A DNA stretch of 64,000 bases from Arenicola marina (lineage: Eukaryota > Annelida > Polychaeta > Arenicolidae): contig OZ025248.1 in NCBI GenBank assembly GCA_964019135.1, positions 16,189,574 to 16,253,573 on the forward strand. The letters run 5' to 3'. The notes under the pieces were generated by a model. That model searched no databases and was not told where the DNA came from. It was given only the letters and a program-made list of their open reading frames with translations. The position numbers and the translations under genes are program-made. Of the stretch, positions 19,977 to 29,587 are shown piece by piece (position 1 is the stretch's first letter; each line of letters begins with the position of its first letter).

Positions 19977-20540
19977 TAAACGTGCAACCGTGTGTGTGTG
20001 TGGAGGGGGAGCGGGAGTTTACAGCGGGAAAAATAATAAATCGAGCGGGTCTGTATGGAGCGGCGACATCCCGGGGACGATACCATGTTGGTGATTAGAT
20101 CGAGCAGCTCGGGATGGGACATGTTGTATTCTATGCGTCGAAATTCAGTTTTCAGGTGTTTTTATGTTTACGTTCCAGTGTCTCTTGGAGTCATTCCAAA
20201 CTTCGTCGAGGAACGAGTTACTTTTTTCTGAAAAAAGAGTCGTTCCAAAGCCGTTGCATACCATTTTTTGGCTGAACTGGGGCGAGCATGGTAAGAGACT
20301 GAGGGTAGGCCCCCCGGGCACTATACATAGTTATGTATACACTTATGTGCCACCCTAATGACCCCTCTTTTCGCCTATGTCTCTCTTTCCTCGGTGCAGA
20401 TACCTTAATTTTTCCTGGGTTGTTAGGTTGGGGGTGCTTTCTCGGGTAAAGCCCCCCCCCCTTTCACCTGCCAAATCCGCTTGGTCGGGGCGCTTTATTA
20501 CAAAAATCGGCTTGAAAGCTTGTTTTTTCCATTAACCCCA

Positions 20541-20574
20541 TTCCATTCGGACCCCCCCCCCCCCACACCCCCCC
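20541..20574. repeat. Poly-C tracts inside the long-TIR element
   Basis: Two poly-C blocks separated by ACA. Similar homopolymer blocks lie near 20,451, 20,670, 20,919 and, as poly-G, 21,331-21,352. Many of the longest G/C runs in the window sit inside transposon ends. Confidence 0.7.
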
Positions 20575-21534
20575 CCCTCTCTCTCTTTCTTCCCCGGTTC
20601 GCTGTATATGGGTATCTGTTTCATCACACATGTCCTTTCTCTCAGGCATCAAGGGGCGCCGTGGACCCCCTCCCCCCCCCCCCCCCGCACCGTTCGCAAA
20701 GAAATAGAATGCTCCAAAGTGTCCTCGCACATTTCAGTGATTCCCTTGCCCGGCGATTTTAACCAGCACAATCCCCAATATACGTTGCATAACTATCATT
20801 GTCCAATTTGGACGCCATTTTTTTTCGCCAAAATATTTTCTCTCGCTGAACACAAATCGCGCACTTTCTCTCACCCTCCATATGGCCTGAGCGGCACACC
20901 CACACCACAGCAGTAGTACCCCCCCCCCCCCCCTCCCCCGTCCTGCGGGGAAGGTCCGGTAATTAGGTCACACTGGTTTATACGGTTCAAAAATCGCTGG
21001 ACACAGTCATGGCCAAGTTTGAAGTCAACCCGGTTGCTGCCAAAACAACGGAAGCCTTTCGTGTCTGGCGCATGTATTAATTTTCAGGGTTTTAGTATTG
21101 ACTCTTGAATTATTTAAATTGAATTGAACCAGTATGGCACGATATAGCCTTACATGGGCGGATCTGTGATCCCACTGTCAAGGCCACGCTAGCCGGCGTC
21201 GTCCACCCTCCCCCACCCCCCCCCCAACTCCACCTCCACAACCCACCCTATCCCCGTCCTGTCTTGCTCCCCCTTTCCGTGCGCAAGTCGGCACACTAAA
21301 TGAGGAACAGGAAATGGGTTTTTCCATTTTGGGGGGGGGGGGGGGGGGGGGGGTTGCCATGGAAAATGGGTGTAGGAAAGATGTTCCTTTAACCCATTAC
21401 ACATTTGATATAGGTGCAAGGAAATAGGAAGACATGTCCTTTTCCCCTTACCCATTTGAAATTGGTAAAAGAAAATGAGTCAACATTTTGCTTTTTCTAT
21501 TTCCCATTTGCAATGGAAAATGAATGGCAGGTAA

Positions 21535-22090
21535 GCTTACATACACGGACATACGCAAAATCGCTCCCTTTTTACAAAGATATTTCTGTCTCATGGAATA
21601 TAAGGGAAAGATGTGGTCGATAGTGGCATGCGACTTTCTATATGCGGCTGCCTCTTTACCTAGTGTGAAGTTTCTTTACAAAAACTAGTCAACATGCTAT
21701 TCAAACCTTTTGTGAACACTTGTGCTGATCGTTGGCGGACAGCAATACCTCGATCATTCTAAAGCGTCGATTCTGTGCCACTTTTGTGTAGATGACTTGT
21801 GGCCAGCTCTTTATAAACTTCGCAGTTGACATGATGAGATTAAATAACTGATAAATATGATCCATGGGGGAATTAATTCCACGCTGGTGAACTTCATACA
21901 TTATATCATCATAACCTGGTGACTTACTAAATAACTCCTGAGCAAGGGATGCTACAACTTATTTCATCTGTGGATATGTCAGCGTTTATCGTGTCGCAGT
22001 CATCCTTAAATCGTAAGCTTTTGTCCTGATCGTTAATAACTTCTTTTAAAGCTCCTGGCCGAAATCAGGGTCCGCTTGATTTTGAGTATA
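21535..22090 (-). mobile_element. LINE reverse transcriptase fingers region, decayed
   Basis: Reading down from 22,090 on the minus strand gives DISTDEIS, then KSPGYDDIMYEV, HIYQLFNLIMSTAKFIKS and, after frameshifts, AAAYRKSHATIDHIF and RQKYLCKKGAIL. These are the fingers blocks of a non-LTR reverse transcriptase (KxPGxDxI, then QAGFRxxxSTxDHIFxL and KYLxKKG). The strand and order agree with the palm block at 18,860-19,152. The stretch that would carry the first catalytic Asp is missing at the insertion site, so sequence was lost there or before. Confidence 0.72.
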
Positions 22091-22772
22091 GTACAGACTT
22101 TAAAAGTAATTATAACGTTCACGGTATGAAAATTATTCTCGCACTCTGTTGTCAGTGGCCAATGTTGACACCAGTTCCGTGAAAAACCCATCCCGGTATA
22201 CGTGTCAGAAATTGAGATTTTATCATAACATGTTACAGTTTGACAAATTAGTTTATGTGGCGAAGTTTGGCAGCTTAAAAGCTGAAACTTACTTTGTAAA
22301 ATCCATTTTAGTTTTCCAATCGTGCGTTGTTTTGCTGCCGCCATTCACGTTACAGATCTTGTCACTCAGTGATTGCCGCGGTGTCAATGCGCGTACCTGA
22401 TATTTACATAAATAGTTCCAACAAACCCACCGAACTTAATAGCTATAGACATGAACCATATGAACTCCAACTACAGAAATACAGCTACAATTTACGAAAC
22501 AAAAGGTTCATTTAAGAAATAGATACCATTTTAGCTAAAACAATATGTTCGTTAGACCTACCTCCGCCGCAGAGGCGTAATCACTTTGACGACGTCATAT
22601 CTCCAGGGAAACACGTCACGCGCAACCCTTAGTTACAGGTGCTATTGAGCGCCACTGTTATGATTTTGACCATATATTTATATGCAGTTGTGAGTATTAT
22701 TGTCATCTTTATCTCCGTCTCATCTCAGTGTTGACTTAATGGCGACGTTTGAAGTTCTGTTCGAGCGAGAAA
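22091..22772. other. Unassigned stretch with two ATG-GCG starts facing apart
   Basis: Contains the speculative minus-strand exon at 22,293-22,344. On the plus strand, ATGGCGACG at 22,739 opens a short frame (MATFEVLFERENTYG) that runs into the MITE at 22,773. Between them are CRE-like GACGTCA (22,602) and CACGTCACGC. A divergent promoter is imaginable but unproven. Confidence 0.25.
22293..22344 (-). other. Speculative first coding exon
   Basis: ATG with G at -3 and +4 starts MAAAKQRTIGKLKWILQ and runs into a perfect donor sequence, A|GTAAGT, at phase 1. It does not join in frame to the fucosyltransferase exon. No downstream partner was found, and the adjacent lower-coordinate DNA is LINE sequence. 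Confidence 0.25.
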
Positions 22773-22947
22773 ATACATATGGCATTGCTTCTCGTGCGAG
22801 ATAAGTTTATCTCAGCACGCATCTCCGAAATCCTCCAAAAGGACTTTGGAGATCTCAGCACGCATCTCCGAAATCCTCCAAAAGGAGGAGTTCGGAGATG
22901 CGTGCTGAGATAAACCCATCTCGCACTCGATTCAATGCCACATGCAT
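22773..22947. mobile_element. Palindromic hairpin MITE, about 175 bp
   Basis: Ends are ATACATATGGCATTG and the complement of ATGCATGTGGCATTG. The element is one long inverted repeat: CTCAGCACGCATCTCCGA on the left is matched by its complement on the right, with an AAAA loop at about 22,880-22,883. Part of the left arm is present twice in direct orientation (22,811-22,842 and 22,854-22,885), so the hairpin has an extra arm segment. No coding sequence. Confidence 0.8.
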
Positions 22948-23337
22948 ATTATCCTGACAAGACCAGAATTGTTGTGTTTCGTAATACATGTAGTGGGAAA
23001 TTAGGAAATAACGAGAAATGATATATTTTAACAGCTCGAGACAGTAACATATTAAGAGTACCGGTATGATCTTGGAATCTTATTCTCGTCAAGTTTGAAA
23101 TGGTCAATGGCTATGACGACTGTGAAAACTGTGAAGACTTTGAAGTCAACAAGGCCAACAGGGGGCTCTGTTCCTACGGCCTATGCAAGCCAATTTTTAT
23201 GAGTTACCGCACCAAATGTTTTGCGAATTATTCGATAAGTCGATTGTGCCTATATTGTAATATGGTGCGGTGTTTAACATACAGTCGCTTTGCTGAAATA
23301 TCCTTGCAAGTATGATTACTGCAACCTGGGAATTCAC
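22948..23337. other. Gene-free stretch
   Basis: No recognisable domain. A 71-codon plus-strand frame at 23,100-23,315 is Cys-rich but matches nothing I know. Confidence 0.45.
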
Positions 23338-23644
23338 CTAAGCTCGCAACGTGCGTTGACTTTAATGCTCTTCTTGGTCCCGAAACATATTTGATTGAAA
23401 TTGCCCGCTGTAGTAACCACAACCATCCGGCTGGGCGCAGCTGTGGATTGATAATACCATGCTGAACCGACGAAAATGGTTGCATAACCTTGGGACTTTT
23501 CGGTGTATAGTCGAACATGTTTAACACTGGATCCCATGGACATACACGCACGTCCTTCAATATGACTTTCTTCCGGTTGGACGATCTGAGTTTCCTTCAC
23601 CACATGTTTCGCGAGATTGCAAAACATACGGCGATGGACAATCG
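23338..23644 (-). other. Candidate internal exon, unknown function
   Basis: A 307 bp stretch is open on the minus strand between an acceptor-like ...GCATTTTTAG at 23,645 and a donor AG|GTGAAT at 23,338/23,337. It encodes about 101 codons, entering at phase 1 and leaving at phase 2. The translation (IVHRRMFCNLAKHVVKET, MGSSVKHVRLYTEKSQG, GSAWYYQSTAAPSRMVVV, NFNQICFGTKKSIKVNAR) looks protein-like in composition, and the stop follows only after the donor. I recognise no family. A second minus frame is also open over most of it, which weakens the case. It could also be transposon-derived. Confidence 0.3.
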
Positions 23645-23702
23645 CTAAAAATGCCTGTGATTAGAATTGACACAGACGGCTCAGTTTGGGCACCGGAGGC
23701 CG

Positions 23703-23951
23703 GAGCGACAGCTCAGCGGGCTAGTGCGCTCGCATTGAGTGCTCAGGTCACCTGAGAGCCTAACGGCACGTGGGTCGGTGGTTCGAGCCCTGCTGTGGCC
23801 ATGTCTGTGTGGTCGCAGGATAAAGATCCCATGTCTTTCTTCGTAAAGAGTAGGGGTTACCCTCGGGGACATGGCTCCACTCTCCCTTCCTTCTCCCATT
23901 GACGCAATATGACCAAAAGTGGTTAAAGCGTCCTGAATAACCAACCAACCA
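23703..23951 (+). mobile_element. tRNA-derived SINE
   Basis: The head is tRNA-like, with an A-box-like ACAGCTCAGCGGGCTAGTGC near 23,709 and a perfect B-box GGTTCGAGCCC at 23,780-23,790. They are spaced as in an internal RNA polymerase III promoter with a tRNA-type insertion. A tRNA-unrelated body of about 150 bp follows and ends in a short (AACC)n tail (AACCAACCAACC). No target duplication recognised. It lies about 50 bp from the start of the satellite. Confidence 0.8.
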
Positions 23952-25393
23952 GTTTGGGAACCAGGGGCCATATTCATTATCACCACTTAGGCTACGCCAC
24001 TAGACAGCGGTGGGATTTAGCTGCATACACCCCGCGGCACGCTACGGTTTGGTGACAGCGATGGGATTTAGCTGCATACACCCCGCGGCACGCCACAGTT
24101 TGGTGACAGCGGTGGGATTTAGCTGGATACACCCCTCGGCACACTACAGTTTGGTGACAGCGGTAAGATTTAGCTGCATACACCCCTCGGCACGCTACAG
24201 TTTGGTGACAGCGGTAGGATTTAGCTGCATACACTCCTCGGCACACTACAGTTTGGTGACAGCGGTGGGATTTAGCTGCATACACCCCTCGGCACGCTAC
24301 AGTTTGGTGACAGCGGTAAGATTTAGCTGCATACACCCCTCGGCACGCTACAGTTTGGTGACAACGGTGGGATTTAGCTGCATACACCCCTCGGCACTCT
24401 ACAGTTTGGTGACAGCGGTGGGATTTAGCTGCATACACCCCTCGGCACGCTACAGTTTGGTGACAGCGCTGGGATTTAGCTGTATACACCCCTCGACACG
24501 CTACAGTTTGGTGACAGCAGTGGGATTTAGCGGCATACACCCCTCGGCACGCTACAGTTTGGTGACAGCGGTGGGATTTAGCTGCATACACCCCTCGGCA
24601 CGCTACAGTTTGGTGACAGCGGTGGGATTTAGCTGCATACATCCCTCGGCACTCTACAGTTTGGTGACGGCGGTGGGATTTAGCTGCATACACCCCTCGG
24701 CACGCTACAGTTTGGTGACAGCGGTGGGATTTAGCTGTATACACCCCTCGACACGCTACAGTTTGGTGACAGCAGTGGGATTTAGCTGCATACATATCTC
24801 GGCACGCTACAGTTTGGTGACAGCGGTGGGATTTAGCTGCATACACCCCTCGGCACGCTACAGTTTGGTGACAGCGGTGGGATAGAGCTGCATACAACCC
24901 TCGCCACGCTACAATTTGGTGACAGCAGTGGGATTTAGCTGCATACACCCCTCGGCACACTACAGTTTGGTGACAGTGGTGGGATTTAGCTGCATACATC
25001 GTTCGGCACGCTACAGTTTGGTGACAGCGGTGGGATTTAGCTGCATACACCCCTCGGCACGCTACAGTTTGGTGACAGCGGTGGGATAGAGCTGCATACA
25101 ACACTCGGCACGCTACAGTTTGGTGACAGCGGTGGGATTTAGCTGCATACACCACTCGGCACGCTACAGTTTGGTGACAGCGGTGGAATTTAGCTGCATA
25201 CACCCCTCGCCACGCTACAGTTTGGTGACAGCGGTGGGATTTAGCGGCATACACCCCTCGGCACGCTACAGTTTGGTGACAGCGGTGGGATTTAGCTGCA
25301 TACACCCCTGGGCACACTACAGTTTGGTGACAGCGGTGGGATTTAGCTGCATACACCCCTTGGCACGCTACCGTTTGGTGACAGCGGTGGGAT

Positions 25394-28300
25394 TTAGCTG
25401 CACACGCCTCGGCACTCTACAGTTTGGTGACAGCGGTGGGATTTAGCTGCATTCACCCCTCGGCAGGCTACAGTTTGGTGACAGCGGTGGGATAGAGCTG
25501 CATACAACCCTCGGCACGTTACAATTTGGTGACAGCGGTGGGATTTAGCTGCATACATCCCTCGGCACGCTACAGTTTGGTGACAGCGGTGGGATTTAGC
25601 TGCATACACCCCTCGGCAGGCTACAGTTTGGTGACAGCGGTGGGATTTAGCTGCATACATCCCTCGGCACGCTACAGTTTGGTGACAGCGGTGGGATTTA
25701 GCTGCATACACCCCTCGGCAGGCTACAGTTTGGTGACAGCGGTGGGATAGAGCTGCATACAACACTCGGCACGCTACAGTTTGGTGACAGCGGTGGGATT
25801 TAGCTGCATACACCCCTCGGCACGCTACAGTTTGGTGACAGCGGTGGGATTTAGCTGCATACACCCCTCGGCACGCTACAGTTTGGTGACAGCGGTGGGA
25901 TTTAGCGGCATACACCCCTCGGCACGCTACAGTTTGGTGACAGCGGTGGGATTTATCTGCATACACCCCTCGGCAGGCTACAGTTTGGTGACAGCGGTGG
26001 GATTTAGCTGCATACACCCCTCGGCATGCTACAGTTTGGTGACAGCGGTGGGATTTAGCTGCATACACCCCTCGGCACGCCACAGTTTGGTGACAGCGGT
26101 GGGATTTAGTTGCATACACTCCTCGGCAGGCTACAGTTTGGTGACGGCGGTGGGATTTAGCTGCATACACCCCTCGGCACGCTACAGTTTGGTGACAGCG
26201 GTGGGATTTAGCTGCATACACCCCTCGGCACGCCACAGTTTGGTGACAGCGTTGAGATTTAGCTGCATACACCCCTCGGCACACTACAGTTTGGTGACAG
26301 CGGTGGGATTTAGCTGCATACACCCCTCGGCACACTATAGTTTGGTGACGGCGGTGGGAGTTAGCTGCATACACCCCGCGGCACGCTACAGTTTGGCGAC
26401 AGCGGTGGGATTTGGCTGCATACACCCCGCGGCACGCTACAGTTTGGTGACAGCGGTGGGATTTAGCTGCATACACCCCGCTGCAGGCTACAGTTTGGTG
26501 ACAGCGGTGGGATAGAGCTGCATACAACCCTCGGCACGCTACAGTTTGGTGACAGCGGTGGGATAGAGCTGCACACAACACTCGGCACGCTACAGTTTGG
26601 TGACAGCGGTGGGATTTAGCTGCATACACCCCTCGGCACGCTACCGTTTGGTGACAGCGGTGGGATTTAGCTGCATACACCCCTCGGCAGGCTACAGTTT
26701 GGTGACAGCGGTGGGATTTAGCTGCATACACCCCTCGGCACGCTACAGTTTTGTGACAGCGGTGGGATTTACTTGCATACACTCCTCGGCAGGCTACAGT
26801 TTGGTGACAGCGGTGGGATTTAGCTGCATACACCCCTCGGCACGCTACAGTTTGGTGACAGCGCTGGGATTTAGCTGCATACACCCCTCGGCACGCTACA
26901 GTTTGGTGACAGCGGTGGGATTTAGCTGCGTACACCCCTCGGCACACTACAGTTTGGTGACAGCGGTGGGATTTAGCTGCATACACCCCTCGGCACGCTA
27001 CAGTTTGGTGACAGCGGTGGGATTTAGCTGCATACACCCCTCGGCACGCTACAGTTTGGCGACAGCGGTGGGATTTAGCTGCATACACCCCTCGGCACGC
27101 TACAGTTTGGTGACAGCGCTGGGATTTAGCTGCATACACCCCTCGGCAGGCTACAGTTTGGTGACAGCGGTGGGATAGAGCTGCATACAACCCTCGGCAC
27201 GCTACAGTTTGGTGACAGCGGTGGGATTTAGCTGCATACACCCCTCGGCACGCTACAGTTTGGTGACAGCGGTGGGATTTAGCTGCATACACCCCTCGGC
27301 ACGCTACAGTTTGGTGACAGCGGTGGGATTTAGCTGCATACACCCCTCGGCACGCTACAGTTTGGTGACAGCGGTGGGATTTAGCTGTATACACCCCTCG
27401 ACACGCTACAGTTTGGTGACAGCAGTGGGATTTAGCTGCATACATCCCTCGGCACGCTACAGTTTGGTGACAGCGGTGGGATTTAGCTGCATACACCCCT
27501 CGGCACGCTACAGTTTGGTGACAGCGGTGGGATAGAGCTGCATACAACCCTCGGCACGCTGCAATTTGGTGACAGCGGTGGGATTTAGCTGCATACACCC
27601 CTCGGCACACTACGGTTTGGTGACAGTGGTGGGATTTAGCTGCATACATCCCTCGGCACGCTACAGTTTGGTGACAGCGGTGGGATTTAGCTGCATACAC
27701 CCCTCGGCACGCTACAGTTTGGTGACAGCGGTGGGATTTAGCTGTATACACCCCTCGACACGCTACAGTTTGGTGACAGCAGTGGGATTTAGCTGCATAC
27801 ATCCCTCAGCACGCTACAGTTTGGTGACAGCGGTGGGATTTAGCTGCATACACCCCTCGGCACGCTACAGTTTGGTGACAGCGGTGGGATAGAGCTGCAT
27901 ACAACCCTCGGCACGCTACAATTTGGTGACAGCGGTGGGATTTAGCTGCATACACAGGTCGGCACACTACAGTTTGGTGACAGTGGTGGGATTTAGCTGC
28001 ATACATCCCTCGGCAGGCTACAGTTTGGTGACGGCGGTGGGATTTAGCTGCATACACCCCTCGGCACGCCACAGTTTGGTGACAGCGTTGGGATTTAGCT
28101 GCATACACCCCTCGGCACACTACAGTGTGGTGACAGCGGTGGGATTTAGCTGCATACACCCCTCGGCACACTACAGTTTGGTGACAGCGGTGGGATTTAC
28201 CTACATACACCCCTCGGCACACTATAGTTTGGTGACGGCGGTGGGATTTAGCTGCATACACCCCGCGGCACGCTACAGTTTGGTGACAGCGGTGGGATTT

Positions 28301-29587
28301 AGCTGCATACACCCCGCTGCAGGCTACAGTTTGGTGACAGCGGTGGGATAGAGCTGCATACAACCCTCGGCAGGCTACAGTTTGGTGACAGCGGTGGGAT
28401 AGAGCTGCATACAACACTCGGCACGCTACAGTTTGGTGACAGCGGTGGGATTTAGCTGCATACACCCCTCGGCACGCTACAGTTTGGTGACAGCGGTGGG
28501 ATTTAGCGGCATACACCCCTTGGCACGCTACCGTTTGGTGACAGCGGTGGGATTTAGCTGCATACACCCCTCGGCACGCTACAGTTTGGTGACAGCGGTG
28601 GGATTTAGCTGCATACACCCCTCGGCAGGCTACAGTTTGGTGACGGCGGTGGGATTTAGCTGCATACACCCCTCGGCACGCCACAGTTTGGTGACAGCGT
28701 TGGGATTTAGCTGCATACACCCCTCGGCACACTACAGTGTGGTGACAGCGGTGGGATTTAGCTGCATACACCCCTCGGCACACTACAGTTTGGTGACAGC
28801 GGTGGGATTTAGCTACATACACCCCTCGGCACACTATAGTTTGGTGACGGCGGTGGGATTTAGCTGCATACACCCCGCGGCACGCTACAGTTTGGTGACA
28901 GCGGTGGGATTTAGCTGAATACACCCCGCTGCAGGCTACAGTTTGGTGACAGCGGTGGGATAGAGCTGCATACAACCCTCGGCAGGCTACAGTTTGGTGA
29001 CAGCGGTGGGATAGAGCTGCATACAACACTCGGCACGCTACAGTTTGGTGACAGCGGTGGGATTTAGCTGCATACACCCCTCGGCACGCTACAGTTTGGT
29101 GACAGCGGTGGGATTTACCGGCATACACCCCTTGGCACGCTACCGTTTGGTGACAGCGGTGGGATTTAGCTGCATACACCCCTCGGCACGCTACAGTTTG
29201 GTGACAGCGGTGGGATTTAGCTGCATACACCCCTCGGCACGCTACAGTTTTGTGACAGCGGTGGGATTTAGTTGCATACACTCCTCGGCAGGCTACAGTT
29301 TGGTGACAGCGGTGGGATTTAGCTGCATACACCCCTCGGCACGCTACAGTTTGGTGACAGCGGTGGGATTTAGCTGCATACACCCCTCGGCACGCTACAG
29401 TTTGGTGACAGCGGTGGGATTTAGCTGCATACACCCCTCGGCACGCTACAGTTTGGTGACAGCGGTGGGATTTAGCTGCATACACCCCGCGGCACGCTAC
29501 AGTTTGGTGACAGCGGTGGGATTTAGCTGCATACACCCCGCGGCACGCTACAGTTTGGCGAGAGGGGTGGGATTTAGCTGCATACAC
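25394..29587. repeat. Large duplicated block inside the satellite, member 1
   Basis: The 802-codon minus frame of 25,394-27,802 has a counterpart of identical length at 40,587-42,995, and the 593-codon frame of 27,806-29,587 has one at 38,768-40,549. Variant order within each pair is the same with a few substitutions. Multi-kilobase segments of the array have therefore been copied and rearranged. Confidence 0.75.

Larger units (their letters stand above)
19153..21526. mobile_element. 2.37 kb element with ~300 bp terminal inverted repeats
   Basis: The left end (CATTCATTTTCCATTGC onward) and the complement of the right end match over roughly 300 bp with small gaps, that is 19,153-19,455 against 21,185-21,526. 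Shared landmarks include AGCAAAATGTTGACTC, AAAGGACATGTCTTCC, CAAATGTGTAATGGGT and GGCAGGACGGGGA/GACAGGACGGGGA. No transposase frame is visible, so it is non-autonomous or foldback-like. It splits a LINE reverse transcriptase whose parts flank it. No target duplication could be read. Inside are a second, shorter inverted pair (19,578-19,625 with 20,606-20,655) and a younger MITE at 19,667-19,976. Confidence 0.8.

Noticed and set aside
22033..22344. 103-codon minus-strand frame as an uninterrupted gene
   Set aside because: After codon 17 it crosses a perfect GTAAGT donor, then anonymous and LINE-derived sequence. Only the first part is kept as a speculative exon.
23709..23790. A functional tRNA gene
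   Set aside because: A- and B-box-like motifs are present, but the acceptor and anticodon arms do not fold as a tRNA and a SINE body with an AACC tail follows.
25394..27802. His/Cys pattern of the minus-strand satellite frame as a zinc-binding repeat protein
   Set aside because: The regular Cys and His spacing is imposed by the 17-residue period and matches no zinc-knuckle or zinc-finger spacing I know.
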